Below are positions 9,766 to 20,241 of a stretch of 64,000 nucleotides of DNA, piece by piece. The DNA is from Clostridiales bacterium. Its GTDB lineage: Bacteria > Bacillota > Clostridia > Lachnospirales > Lachnospiraceae. The notes under the pieces were generated by a model that saw only the letters and a program-made list of their open reading frames with translations, did no database searches and was not told the origin of the DNA. A program made the position numbers and the translations under genes. The first letter of the stretch is position 1, and each line of letters begins with the position of its first letter. Location of the stretch: the NCBI GenBank assembly GCA_015655075.1, contig JAATFT010000033.1, positions 1 through 64,000 of the forward strand. Reading direction: 5' to 3'.

Positions 9766-10623
9766 ATGGAAAATTATATAGATGTGGAAAGAAGTATAAT
9801 AAAAAAATTCCGGAAAGAAATATGGAGAAAATTCATTACGGCGGTGAATGAATACCAATTGATACAGGAAGGGGATAAAATAGCCGTATGTATATCCGGA
9901 GGTAAGGATTCCATGCTTCTGGCAAAATGTATGCAGGAGCTGCAAAGACATGGAAGGGTTAAATTTGACATTGTGTTTCTGGTCATGAATCCCGGCTATA
10001 ATGAGTATAACAAACAGGTTATATTAAATAATGCAGAGTATTTAAATATTCCCATCCACATGTTTGAAACCGATATTTTTAATATCGTTGCGGCAGTGGA
10101 AGAGTCACCGTGCTATCTGTGTGCAAAAATGCGCAGGGGATATCTTTATAAACATGCAAAGGGACTGGGCTGTAATAAAATAGCCTTGGGCCATCATTTT
10201 GACGATGTGATTGAAACCGTTTTAATGAGTATGTTTTACAGCGGCCAGATGAAAGGGATGATGCCGAAGCTTCACAGCACCAATTATGAAGGCATGGAAT
10301 TGATCCGGCCGCTGTATATGGTAAAGGAAGCGGATATCATTGCATGGAGAAAATACAACAGCCTTCAGTTCATCCAGTGTGCCTGCCGTTTTACGGAAAA
10401 CTGCATGCTGGGGGATAACGGCAGAGGTTCCAAACGTCAGGAAATGAAGGAATTAATTAAGAAATTCAGACAGACGAACTCTATTATCGATATGAATATT
10501 TTCAGAAGTATCCATAATGTAAATTTAGACACTCTGATAGGTTATCAAAAGAAACACGAAATGCATAGTTTCCTGGAGGATTATGAGAGGGATACCGCCG
10601 CGGCAAATTCTGAAGATGATTAG
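9766..10623 (+). CDS. TtcA-like PP-loop ATPase, putative tRNA thiolation protein
   Basis: CISGGKDSMLLAKCMQ PP-loop; CYLCAKMRRGYLY; LGHHFDDVIET; CRFTENC. Confidence 0.85.
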   Translation: MENYIDVERSIIKKFRKEIWRKFITAVNEYQLIQEGDKIAVCISGGKDSMLLAKCMQELQRHGRVKFDIVFLVMNPGYNEYNKQVILNNAEYLNIPIHMFETDIFNIVAAVEESPCYLCAKMRRGYLYKHAKGLGCNKIALGHHFDDVIETVLMSMFYSGQMKGMMPKLHSTNYEGMELIRPLYMVKEADIIAWRKYNSLQFIQCACRFTENCMLGDNGRGSKRQEMKELIKKFRQTNSIIDMNIFRSIHNVNLDTLIGYQKKHEMHSFLEDYERDTAAANSEDD

Positions 10624-10695
10624 AGTAAGGAGTAAGGTGTAAGGGTTATATTATCTACAATGATAAAAGAATACAGAAAATAAGCAGGAGAAGTC

Positions 10696-11721
10696 ATGAC
10701 AAAACGAGATTTTAATTTTTATTTACCGGAGGAATTGATTGCCCAGGATCCGTTAGAGGACCGCGCCGGCTCAAGGCTGTTGGTTCTTAATAAGGATACC
10801 GGAGAAACGGAACATAGAATATTTAAGGATATTATAGATTACCTGGAACCGGGGGATTGTCTGGTAATAAACAATACTAAGGTAATACCTGCCAGACTGA
10901 TTGGCCAAAAGGAGCAAACCGGGGCTAGGTGTGAAATTCTCCTGCTTAAGAGGCAGGAAAATGATACATGGGAAGCACTGGTAAAACCGGGTAAAAAGGC
11001 CAGGGTCGGTACCAAAATAAGCTTTGGAGGAGGCTTATTGACAGGCGAGATTATTAAGATTGTAGAGGAAGGCAACCGGATAATAAAATTTTATTATGAA
11101 GGTATCTTTGAAGAAATCCTGGATCAGCTGGGACAAATGCCTCTGCCGCCTTATATTACCCATCCGCTGAAGGATAAAAACCGTTACCAGACCGTATATG
11201 CGAAACTGGAAGGCTCGGCTGCGGCACCTACGGCAGGCCTGCACTTTACAAAAGAATTATTGGAGCAGATTGAGGATAAGGGAATTATCATAGCCAATGT
11301 TACACTGCATGTGGGACTTGGAACCTTCCGGCCGGTAAAAGAAGAGGATATATTAAAACACCATATGCATTCGGAATTTTATCAAATTGAACCATCGGAA
11401 GGGGAGAAAATAAATCGGATCAAAAAAAACGGGGGCAGGATTATTTGCGTGGGTACCACCAGCTGCAGAACCGTGGAATCGGCGGCGGATGAAAACGGCT
11501 TTGTAAAACAGGGAAGCGGGAATACGGAGATATTTATTTATCCCGGATATGAATTTAAGGTGCTGGATGCTTTGATCACCAATTTCCATCTGCCGGAATC
11601 CACGCTGATTATGCTGGCGTCGGCTCTTGCGGGAAGAGAGCATATCCTGAAGGCCTATGAATTGGCGGTAAAGGAACGTTACCGCTTCTTCAGCTTTGGG
11701 GATGCCATGTTTATTGTTTAA
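10696..11721 (+). CDS. queA: S-adenosylmethionine:tRNA ribosyltransferase-isomerase
   Basis: [52 protein letters not shown]. Confidence 0.97.
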   Translation: MTKRDFNFYLPEELIAQDPLEDRAGSRLLVLNKDTGETEHRIFKDIIDYLEPGDCLVINNTKVIPARLIGQKEQTGARCEILLLKRQENDTWEALVKPGKKARVGTKISFGGGLLTGEIIKIVEEGNRIIKFYYEGIFEEILDQLGQMPLPPYITHPLKDKNRYQTVYAKLEGSAAAPTAGLHFTKELLEQIEDKGIIIANVTLHVGLGTFRPVKEEDILKHHMHSEFYQIEPSEGEKINRIKKNGGRIICVGTTSCRTVESAADENGFVKQGSGNTEIFIYPGYEFKVLDALITNFHLPESTLIMLASALAGREHILKAYELAVKERYRFFSFGDAMFIV

Positions 11722-13016
11722 CTGCGTATCAATCCTTTTAAATCCCAATAAAAACCGGGATAAGATATGTCTATGCATTCGGCTTTCAATATTTCGGTTT
11801 CACCTTCCGCGGCCAGTGCGGCAATGGCAAAGGACATGGCAATCCGGTGATCCAGTTTGCTGTCGATTATCCCGCCTTTAAGAGATTTTCCTCCATCGAT
11901 AATCATTCCGTCCTCCGTGGCCGTAGCCTTGGCACCCATCAGGGATAAATTCCGGACCATGACGTCAATTCGGTTGGATTCCTTCACCTTAAGCTCGGCC
12001 GCATCCTTTATTACGGTTTTACCCTTGGCAAAGCATGCCATAACTGCAATGACAGGCAGTTCGTCAATAAGGGTCGGGATAAGGCTTCCGTCAATTTTTG
12101 TCCCCTTTAATTCACTGTGACGGACCAGGATGTCCCCCACTGCTTCGGAATCTGTATTACGGATATTTTCTATTTCGATCTGAGCACCCATTTGCCTGCA
12201 TACCCTTAAGATACCGTCCCTGGTTGGATTAATACCCACATCTTTAATCAGAATCTTTGAACCTGGAATAATCAGGCCGGCGGCTATAAAATAGGCGGCT
12301 GAAGAAATATCGCCGGGAACTGTAATTTTTGCCCCGCGGAGTCTGGGCTCCGGCAGGATAGTCGCCGTGGTGCCCTGATTCCTTATGTCCGCACCCAGCA
12401 TACGCAGCATTAATTCCGTATGGTTTCTGGATACATAAGGCTCCGTCACGGATGTAGGTCCGTCGCCATACAGACCGGCCAGTAAAACTGCGGATTTAAC
12501 CTGGGCGGAGGCCACCGGAGACTGGTAAGGGATACCGTGGAGCGCACCTTTTCGGCCCTTTATCGAAAGGGGAGCACAGCCATTATTGCCTATACTCTTT
12601 ATATCTGCGCCCATTCGGGTTAAGGGGGTTATTATCCTGTCCATGGGGCGTTTTTTTATGGAATCGTCCCCCGTTACAGTAGCGGAAAACGGCTGGCCGC
12701 ATAAGATGCCGGACATCAGGCGCATAGTAGTACCGCTGTTGCCCACATCCAGGGCATCCGCAGGCTGTTTTAAGCCGTAAAGCCCTCTGCCGGAAACCAC
12801 CACCCGGCCGCCGGAAGGGTCTTTTTCTATAGAAATTCCCATATTTTGAAAGCACCTTATTGTGGACAAACAATCGGCTCCGCCTAGAAAATGGGTTATT
12901 TCAGTGATCCCTTCCGCCAAAGCACCCAGCATGACGGCTCTGTGGGAAATGGATTTATCACCGGGGACCGTAATTTCACCTTTTAATGCATTTGCTTTTT
13001 GTAATATCATTTTCAA
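11718..13016 (-). CDS. aroA: 3-phosphoshikimate 1-carboxyvinyltransferase (EPSP synthase)
   Basis: [55 protein letters not shown]. Confidence 0.97.
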   Translation of the reverse strand: MKMILQKANALKGEITVPGDKSISHRAVMLGALAEGITEITHFLGGADCLSTIRCFQNMGISIEKDPSGGRVVVSGRGLYGLKQPADALDVGNSGTTMRLMSGILCGQPFSATVTGDDSIKKRPMDRIITPLTRMGADIKSIGNNGCAPLSIKGRKGALHGIPYQSPVASAQVKSAVLLAGLYGDGPTSVTEPYVSRNHTELMLRMLGADIRNQGTTATILPEPRLRGAKITVPGDISSAAYFIAAGLIIPGSKILIKDVGINPTRDGILRVCRQMGAQIEIENIRNTDSEAVGDILVRHSELKGTKIDGSLIPTLIDELPVIAVMACFAKGKTVIKDAAELKVKESNRIDVMVRNLSLMGAKATATEDGMIIDGGKSLKGGIIDSKLDHRIAMSFAIAALAAEGETEILKAECIDISYPGFYWDLKGLIRS

Positions 13017-13046
13017 ACTCCCATCCTCCGATCATTCATAGGTTTA

Positions 13047-14156
13047 CTACCTTTCGTAAACAGTATAACGGTATTTTTTTAATAGTTCAACTGCCAGCAG
13101 GGAAGACTCTTCCTCATAAAATTCAATCCGAAGCACACCCTGCTGGAATTCCCTGTTATGAATAATGCCGATATTTTTTATATTGATCCGGTTGGTGGCC
13201 AAAAGAGTGGCAACGGTAGCAATAGCGCCGGCTTCATCCACAATGTCCAGATAGATCTCAAATACCTTCTTCATCATTCCGGCGGCTTTACCCGGAATTA
13301 AATCCCTGTATTCGCCGGCCGTATGAAAGAACTGGTAAAGATAATTCTCATCCATCCGTTCCAGTGCGTTGGAAAATGCTTTTAAGTAAAGGATATATTG
13401 ATTGAGAAAATGTTTTATGCTTTCCGTATTGGTTAAACAGATATTCTGCCACATAACGGGGGAGGAGGACGCAATGCGGGTAATATCCTTAAAACCGCCG
13501 GCAGCCAGGGTGCGCATTTTTTCAGAGGCATCGTCGGAATCCTTTACCAGATTTACCAGGCCTGCGGCAATAATATGGGGCACATGACTGATGGCCGCAG
13601 TGATGTCATCATGTTCTTTTGGGCTTAAAATCAACGGGATAGCGCCCATTGACTGAACAATTTCATATAGCTTATTCAGCATTTCAGGCGGGGTTTCCTC
13701 CGTAGGAGTTAATATATAGTAAGCATTCTTAAAAAGCTTACTATGGGAATTTTGGTAACCGGTTTTTTCTGAACCGGCCATGGGATGCCCACCGATAAAC
13801 TGATGGTTTAAGCTCAATTCTTCTACCGCGGTATGTATATTTTTTTTAACGCTGCCCACATCGGTTAAAATACAGTCGGGCTTAATTATATTCTTTAACC
13901 GGGATAAATAAGAGATATTGGATAATACGGGAGCACATAAAAATATAATATCGCAGGAGGGAAAACCTTCCTCCAGATCATAATAAATATGATCCAGCAC
14001 CCTAGCCGAAACTGCGTCCATAAGACCGTTCCCTGTTTTATTCTTATTATAATGAAAGGCGATTAAAGTGCTTTTTGGGTTAATTTCTTTTAATGCACGG
14101 GCAATGGAACCGCCGATTAAGCCAAAGCCAATAAAGCCTGCCGTTATATCATTCAT
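13047..14156 (-). CDS. tyrA: Prephenate dehydrogenase with a C-terminal ACT-like region
   Basis: GFIGFGLIGGSIARALKE, FIGGHPMAGSEKTGYQNS, AGAIATVATLLATNRINIKNIGI. Confidence 0.93.
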   Translation of the reverse strand: MNDITAGFIGFGLIGGSIARALKEINPKSTLIAFHYNKNKTGNGLMDAVSARVLDHIYYDLEEGFPSCDIIFLCAPVLSNISYLSRLKNIIKPDCILTDVGSVKKNIHTAVEELSLNHQFIGGHPMAGSEKTGYQNSHSKLFKNAYYILTPTEETPPEMLNKLYEIVQSMGAIPLILSPKEHDDITAAISHVPHIIAAGLVNLVKDSDDASEKMRTLAAGGFKDITRIASSSPVMWQNICLTNTESIKHFLNQYILYLKAFSNALERMDENYLYQFFHTAGEYRDLIPGKAAGMMKKVFEIYLDIVDEAGAIATVATLLATNRINIKNIGIIHNREFQQGVLRIEFYEEESSLLAVELLKKYRYTVYER

Positions 14157-14173
14157 ATGCTATCTCCTGGGGG

Positions 14174-15187
14174 TTAGAACTTTTTACCCATTAAGGCGGC
14201 CAAAGGCCTGATCTTAGAACATAATTCCAGAAGCTCCTGGAAGGTAAGGGACTGCGGACCGTCGGAAAGTGCAATGGCCGGATTGGGATGGGTTTCAATC
14301 ATGAGACCGTCGGCCCCTACGGCAACCGCACTCATGGCTAAGGGCTTTACATACATTCTCACACCGGAGGCATGACTGGGATCTACAATAATCGGCAGAT
14401 GACTCTTGTTTTTTATAACCGGAACCGCACTGATGTCTAACGTATTCCGGGTAGCCGTTTCAAAGGTACGTATACCCCGTTCGCATAATACTACGTTGGG
14501 ATTGCCTTCTGCAATAATATATTCGGAGGCGTTTAACCACTCGTCAATGGTGGCCGACAATCCCCGTTTTAGTAATACGGGGAGGCCGGTTTTGCCTGCT
14601 TCTTTCAGCAGATAAAAGTTCTGCATATTTCTTGCCCCGATCTGAAGCATATCCACATATTTTACCGCCGCTTCAATGGCTGCTAAACTGGTTACTTCAC
14701 ATACGACGGGGAGGCCGGTTTCCTCCCTGGCTTCTTTCATAAATTTAATACCTTCTTCTTCTAAGCCCTGAAAAGCATAAGGAGAAGTCCTTGGCTTATA
14801 TGCGCCGCCGCGGAGAATATGGGCTCCGGCTTTTTTAACGGCATGGGCTGTTTCTATCAGCTGTGCCCTGCTTTCCACCGCACATGGACCGGACATGACA
14901 ATTAATTCGTCCCCTCCGATGGATACGTTGCCTACTTTTATGACGGAAGGTTCCGGATGAAATTTTTTATTTGCCAGCTTATAGCTTTCCGTAACCGGGA
15001 CAATTTTATCAACATCTTCGGCAATTTCAAGATTCTGATCCTGAAGCTTCGACTTATCGCCCACCACGCCGATGACGGTTACTTCCTTGCCGTTGGATAT
15101 GTGGGCGGTAAGACCTTTTCCTTCAATAATTCCAGTAATGTTTTGGATGGATTCCCTTTTGGCATTTGGTTTCATTACAATTATCAT
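14174..15187 (-). CDS. aroF: 3-deoxy-7-phosphoheptulonate synthase
   Basis: MSGPCAVESRAQLIETAHAVKKAGAHILRGGAYKPRTSPYAFQGLEEEG. Confidence 0.95.
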   Translation of the reverse strand: MIIVMKPNAKRESIQNITGIIEGKGLTAHISNGKEVTVIGVVGDKSKLQDQNLEIAEDVDKIVPVTESYKLANKKFHPEPSVIKVGNVSIGGDELIVMSGPCAVESRAQLIETAHAVKKAGAHILRGGAYKPRTSPYAFQGLEEEGIKFMKEAREETGLPVVCEVTSLAAIEAAVKYVDMLQIGARNMQNFYLLKEAGKTGLPVLLKRGLSATIDEWLNASEYIIAEGNPNVVLCERGIRTFETATRNTLDISAVPVIKNKSHLPIIVDPSHASGVRMYVKPLAMSAVAVGADGLMIETHPNPAIALSDGPQSLTFQELLELCSKIRPLAALMGKKF

Positions 15188-15390
15188 ATATACTTATATA
15201 CCTGGACCTTTCTTAGTTGAAGTTATCTTCAAACCACGTAATTATGTATTAATTGACTGCTTTGGACGGCAGTTATGTATTGCTGACTTTCATTCTACCC
15301 TAAACCGGTTATTATGTCAATAGTGTAATACATTAAAGTGTAACAGTTTAAAGCGTAACGTTTTAATGTATAAAACTTAGATTTAAGAAT

Positions 15391-15590
15391 CTGCGCCGGA
15401 GTCGGGCAAGCCAAGCTCTTTCTTGTCGAATAGGAAATGGCATCCTATTCGATAAAAAACCGGAAAAACCTGCCGGGGGATGCGCATGACGCTTGCAAGG
15501 TATGTGTCCCGAAGCGACCAAGCATCAGAATTTGTCACTGAAGTGACGGCGCGTCAACGCAGAGTTTGCTGCGCAAACACTTTTTTATTA
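15391..15590. repeat. Hairpin repeat family B, copy 1
   Basis: GTCGAATAGGA...TCCTATTCGAT hairpin, then GCCGGGGGATGCGCATGACG, GTCACTGAAGTGAC, AGTTTGCTGCGCAAAC + T-run; shared with 41336-41470 and 56862-56974. Confidence 0.8.
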
Positions 15591-15760
15591 TAATGTTACA
15601 CATTTTAATGTTTGATATAAATATATTTGTTAAACTGCTATAAAATAGTTGTAATATCTGACAGCTTTTAGTAAAATGTAGACATGGGGATTAAACTTAA
15701 TATCCCGGTGGCATACAGTTTTAGGATGTAGAAAAATATTATGTAATGGAGGAAAAAAGG

Positions 15761-17851
15761 ATGAATGTTTACACTTCAGAAAAGATTCGAAACGTTGTAT
15801 TGTTAGGCCATGGTGGCTGTGGCAAGACTACTTTAGTCGAAGCCATGGCCTACACAACAGGAATTACAAAGCGTCAAGGTAAGGTAGAAGAGGGAAATAC
15901 CATCAGTGATTATGATAAGGAAGAAGTGAAACGTCTTTTTTCAATCAGCACCACAGTGGTACCCGTTATTTGGGAGGATACCAAGATTAATATTTTGGAT
16001 ACTCCGGGTTATTTTGATTTTGTCGGGGAAGTGGAGGAAGCATTGAATGCTGCCGATGCTGCAGTCATTGTGATTGCTGCCAAATCTGGCGTGGAGGTCG
16101 GAACCATAAAGGCATGGGATTATTGTGAAAAGCATAACCTGCCAAGAATGTTTTTTGTTACGGATATGGATGATGATAATGCAAGCTATCGTCAGGTTGT
16201 TGAGGATTTAACTAATATTTACGGAAAAAAAATTGCCCCATTTCATATACCCATACGGGAGAATGAAAAGTTTGTCGGATTTGTAAATGTGGTTAAAATG
16301 GCCGGCAGGAGATTTACGGATACGGGTAAGTATGAAGAATGTGAAATCCCGGATTATTCCATGGAAAATTTAACCAAGTTTCGTGAAACTCTGCTGGAAG
16401 CGGTTGCAGAGACCAGTGAAGAATTAATGGAAAAATATTTTGCAGGAGAGGAATTTACCCAGGAAGAAATTTCTCTTGCACTTCGTAATAATGTAATAGA
16501 TGGAAACTTAGTTCCGGTACTGATGGGTTCCGGTTTATATGCCCAGGGAGCGGCCATGCTTTTGCAGGCTATTGAGAAATATTTCCCGGCGCCGGATAAG
16601 AAGGAGATTACGGGAACGAATTTAAAGACCAGGGAAGCTTTTAAAGCGGATTATAATGAAAAACTACCCATGACGGCAAGAGTGTTTAAAACCATAGCCG
16701 ATCCGTTCATCGGTAAATTTTCTTTATTTAAAATTTGCTCCGGTGTTTTAAAGTCCGATTCCGTAATTTATAATGCGGATAAAGATACGGAAGAAAAAGT
16801 TTCCCGACTCTATGTATTAAGAGGAAAGGAGCAGATGGAAGTCGGTGAACTCCATGCCGGAGACATCGGAGCCCTTGGTAAATTATCGGATACGGTAACC
16901 GGCGATACCCTTTCCACCAAGACGGCGCCCGTTATTTATGAACGTCAGGAAATGCCGAAACCTTATACCTATCAGCGTTATAAGACTAAAAATAAAGGGG
17001 ATGATGACAAGGTATCCCAGGCTTTAGCCAAATTAATGGATGAGGATCTGACCCTTAAAGCGGTTAACGATAAAGAAAACAGGCAGACTTTATTATATGG
17101 TATCGGAGACCAGCAGTTAGATGTTGTGGTGAGTAAACTCCAGGCAAAATATAAGGTTGAGATAGATATTACAAAACCCAGGATACCTTTTAGGGAGACC
17201 TTGCGTAAAAAAGTCAGGGTGCAGGGTAAGTACAAGAAACAGTCCGGCGGACATGGCCAATACGGAGATGTGCACATTGAATTTGAACCTTCCGGCAATA
17301 TGGAGCAGTCCTATGAATTTGTCGAAAAGATATTCGGCGGTTCCGTACCAAGGAATTATTTTCCGGCAGTTGAAAAGGGAATTGCCGAGTGTGTATTAAA
17401 AGGCCCCCTTGCCGGCTATCCGGTTGTGGGATTAAAGGCTACTTTAGTGGACGGCTCTTATCATCCGGTGGATTCTTCCGAAATGGCTTTTAAGATGGCA
17501 ACCATTCAAGCTTTCAAACAGGGTTTTATGCTGGCCTCTCCGGTGCTTTTAGAGCCCATTGCTTCTCTAAGAGTAGTTATGCCGGATAAATATACGGGTG
17601 ATATCATGGGTGATTTAAACAAACGCCGGGGCAGGGTACTGGGCATGAATCCCCTTCAGGGAGGCAAACAGGAAATATTGGCTGACGTTCCTCTTTCTGA
17701 AATATACGGTTATTCCACCGATCTTCGCTCCATGACCGGGGGGGCGGGGGATTTCTCCTATGAATTCAACCGTTATGAGCAGGCGCCGTCGGATATCCAG
17801 AAGAAGATAATTGAAGATAATGAGAAAGAATTAGCAGCAAGCGGTGAATAA
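15761..17851 (+). CDS. Elongation factor G-like translational GTPase
   Basis: VVLLGHGGCGKTTLVEAM, NILDTPGYFDFVGEVEEAL, SGGHGQYGDVHIEFEP, YGYSTDLRSMTGGAGDFSYEF; start set to MNVYTSEKIRN. Confidence 0.92.
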   Translation: MNVYTSEKIRNVVLLGHGGCGKTTLVEAMAYTTGITKRQGKVEEGNTISDYDKEEVKRLFSISTTVVPVIWEDTKINILDTPGYFDFVGEVEEALNAADAAVIVIAAKSGVEVGTIKAWDYCEKHNLPRMFFVTDMDDDNASYRQVVEDLTNIYGKKIAPFHIPIRENEKFVGFVNVVKMAGRRFTDTGKYEECEIPDYSMENLTKFRETLLEAVAETSEELMEKYFAGEEFTQEEISLALRNNVIDGNLVPVLMGSGLYAQGAAMLLQAIEKYFPAPDKKEITGTNLKTREAFKADYNEKLPMTARVFKTIADPFIGKFSLFKICSGVLKSDSVIYNADKDTEEKVSRLYVLRGKEQMEVGELHAGDIGALGKLSDTVTGDTLSTKTAPVIYERQEMPKPYTYQRYKTKNKGDDDKVSQALAKLMDEDLTLKAVNDKENRQTLLYGIGDQQLDVVVSKLQAKYKVEIDITKPRIPFRETLRKKVRVQGKYKKQSGGHGQYGDVHIEFEPSGNMEQSYEFVEKIFGGSVPRNYFPAVEKGIAECVLKGPLAGYPVVGLKATLVDGSYHPVDSSEMAFKMATIQAFKQGFMLASPVLLEPIASLRVVMPDKYTGDIMGDLNKRRGRVLGMNPLQGGKQEILADVPLSEIYGYSTDLRSMTGGAGDFSYEFNRYEQAPSDIQKKIIEDNEKELAASGE

Positions 17852-17997
17852 GCGGAAACTGAAAATATTTTATTATAATTTTCAGAAAATTAAGGTTTTA
17901 AAAATACTGTGGGTACAAGGGGAATGGCTTGTACCCATGGTGTTTTTTGTACACTCCGAAATGTAAAAATAATAAAAAAGCAGGTGCAATAGGTATG

Positions 17998-18278
17998 CTG
18001 TTAAGCATTTTACTGGTAGATGATGAAGAAGAAGTCAGAAAGAGCATTGTTAAAAAAATTGAGTGGGAAAAAATGGGGTTTCAATTGGCGGGGATGCCGA
18101 AAACGGGGAGGAAGCTTTAGAGTTGGTTGAAAAATTAGAGCCGGATGTGGTATTAACTGATATCAGGATGTCTTATATGGATGGATTGGTTCTGGCAGAA
18201 AAACTTAAACAGCAATATTGAGCTAGGTAATTCACAGATAATCATTACTGGATTTGAAATTGGAGAGGATAATAAGTG
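17998..18278 (+). pseudogene. Decayed response regulator (receiver domain), with a frameshift in a G-run and further decay
   Basis: [32 protein letters not shown], then +1 frame [42 protein letters not shown], then QIIITGFEIGEDNK in another frame. Confidence 0.85.
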
Positions 18279-18339
18279 CCATTAATATCGCCTTGGCTAT
18301 ATGCTTTTTTATTCGTCAATCTTTTTTTGTTACAGAAAA

Positions 18340-18379
18340 AAACAGATATTTCTAAGACATTTAGAATTCATCTGTTTTT
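18340..18379. terminator. Stem-loop AAAAACAGAT...ATCTGTTTTT
   Basis: Perfect arms with T-run, positioned at the 3' side of the GntR gene. Confidence 0.7.
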
Positions 18380-18386
18380 CTTATCT

Positions 18387-19154
18387 TTAATTATTTTTAA
18401 AATATTGCGGATATTTTTCCCTGATTTGCTTTTGTTCCTCCAATGAATAGCCGCTTAAATGTTTATCAATGACAAGACGGGCCAGTTCCTTATCCTTTCT
18501 TTTCACTGCCTCTATGATACTCTGGTGCTCATCCACAATTCTTCTGTCATGAATTGCATTTAGTCTAAGACTCCGAATCCGGTCAAAATGAATGGAAAGA
18601 CAATCTTTTACAAAAAGTGCAGCTTCTTTCTCACAAATCTGAAAAAACTTTTTATGAAATTTGTTATCTTCCTCTAATAGCTGTGCAGACGCACCATTCT
18701 CCAAATAAAATTCCTGCATTTTCATCATCATTTGCAATTCATCAATATCCTGTTGTGTCACTTTTTCACACGCTTCTTCAATTACTGCACGCTCAATGGC
18801 AAGTCTGACAAATCTGGCATCATTTGCTAAATCAAAATCAACATATGACACTATACTTCCAATTTGGGGATATACTTCTATTATTTTCTCACTGTTTAAC
18901 TCCAATAGCGCTTCGCGAATCGGTGTTCTGCTTATTCCTAACTGCCCGGCCAGTTCGTTGATATTAATAGCGGAACCGGGAGCTAAATCAAACGATATTA
19001 TATTTTCTTTTATTACAGACAATGCATATTCTCTTGCTGCCTCGCCCGCGTGCTTTCGACGTATTTTCATTCTATATACCCTTTTATTTTCTGTAAGTCT
19101 TTTTATCAATATAATATCGAATGTAGATCTTTCTGTCAACATCTTACATTCCAT
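18387..19154 (-). CDS. GntR family (FadR/FCD type) transcriptional regulator
   Basis: INELAGQLGISRTPIREALLELNSEKIIEVYPQIGSIVSYVD. Confidence 0.9.
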   Translation of the reverse strand: MECKMLTERSTFDIILIKRLTENKRVYRMKIRRKHAGEAAREYALSVIKENIISFDLAPGSAININELAGQLGISRTPIREALLELNSEKIIEVYPQIGSIVSYVDFDLANDARFVRLAIERAVIEEACEKVTQQDIDELQMMMKMQEFYLENGASAQLLEEDNKFHKKFFQICEKEAALFVKDCLSIHFDRIRSLRLNAIHDRRIVDEHQSIIEAVKRKDKELARLVIDKHLSGYSLEEQKQIREKYPQYFKNN

Positions 19155-19200
19155 TTTTGCTATTGTCTGTTAAATATTCTTCTAAATATTTTTCTCTTTT

Positions 19201-20232
19201 TCAATCAAATGTCAGAACTACTTTTCGAATGGATGGCTTCTTACTGTCAATAAAGTCAAAGGCTTTTTGTGCATCCAAAACCGGAAAGGTATGTGAAACA
19301 CTACCTTTTAAATCTAAATTTCCCTCATTAATTAAATCAATTGCTTCCTGGAATTTTTTATTTTGCAGTCTGGAGCCTCTGACGTCTAATTCCTTTGAGG
19401 TAATAGAATACTGCGTAATTTCTGTCGGTGCCACAGAAAATCCCATTGTAATTACCCTTCCTGCATTTCCGGTCAAATTTAAAAGTGTGGTCAGAGAATC
19501 GTTATAGCAAACAGCATCAATAGAAACAGTCGGTCCATATCCTCCCGTATATTCTTTAATCTTTGATTCTATATCCTCCTTCAATAAATTGATTGTATAA
19601 TGAGCACCATGCTCCATTGCTTCCTGCAATTTTTCTTCAATTACATCTCCCACTATAATTGTGGCTCCTGATAAACGTGCAATCTTTAAAATACTGCTTC
19701 CCAGAGCACCACAGCCCAATAAAAACAGTGTATCCTCCTTGCTTAGTTCCGCTCTGGAGCAGCTTTGAATGGCAATGGTTGTGGGTTCGATCATAACAGC
19801 ATCCTCATTAGAAAGATTTTTGGGAAGAATATAGCAATCCTCTTGCGGTACTGCAATGTATTCCTGATATCCTCCATCAATATGTACTCCTCTTACTTTA
19901 AGATTATGGCATACATTACCTCTGTTGATTTTGCAGGCATAACATTCGCCGCATTTTACTACCTGGTCTACAATTACCCGGTCTCCTGCCTTCACTTTCG
20001 TAACTCCTGCCCCCACCTCTTCTACTTCTCCTACCATCTCATGTCCTATGACTCTGGGATATACCGCTGCCGCATTGGTTCCATGATAAATTCCCATATC
20101 AGAACCGCAAATACCGGCAGCTTTCATTTTAATCAGCACATTGTCTGTTTCTGTAATAACTGGTTTTTGTAAATCCACTACTTTTAATTGGTAGGGCTCT
20201 ACAATCTGTATTCCTTTCATAATTATATCCAT
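19201..20232 (-). CDS. Zinc-dependent alcohol/polyol dehydrogenase (MDR family)
   Basis: AAGICGSDMGIYHG, VIGHEMVGEVEEVGAGVTKVKAGDRV, CGECYACKINRGNVC. Confidence 0.9.
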   Translation of the reverse strand: MDIIMKGIQIVEPYQLKVVDLQKPVITETDNVLIKMKAAGICGSDMGIYHGTNAAAVYPRVIGHEMVGEVEEVGAGVTKVKAGDRVIVDQVVKCGECYACKINRGNVCHNLKVRGVHIDGGYQEYIAVPQEDCYILPKNLSNEDAVMIEPTTIAIQSCSRAELSKEDTLFLLGCGALGSSILKIARLSGATIIVGDVIEEKLQEAMEHGAHYTINLLKEDIESKIKEYTGGYGPTVSIDAVCYNDSLTTLLNLTGNAGRVITMGFSVAPTEITQYSITSKELDVRGSRLQNKKFQEAIDLINEGNLDLKGSVSHTFPVLDAQKAFDFIDSKKPSIRKVVLTFD

Positions 20233-20241
20233 TCCTTTCTA

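Noticed and set aside
9709-9986. Minus-strand ORFs overlapping the start of the TtcA-like gene
   Set aside because: Antisense to a clear PP-loop protein; no supporting signal.
15761-17851. Tet(M)-type ribosomal protection protein
   Set aside because: Sequence fits a general EF-G-like GTPase better and lies in a housekeeping context; no evidence for resistance function.
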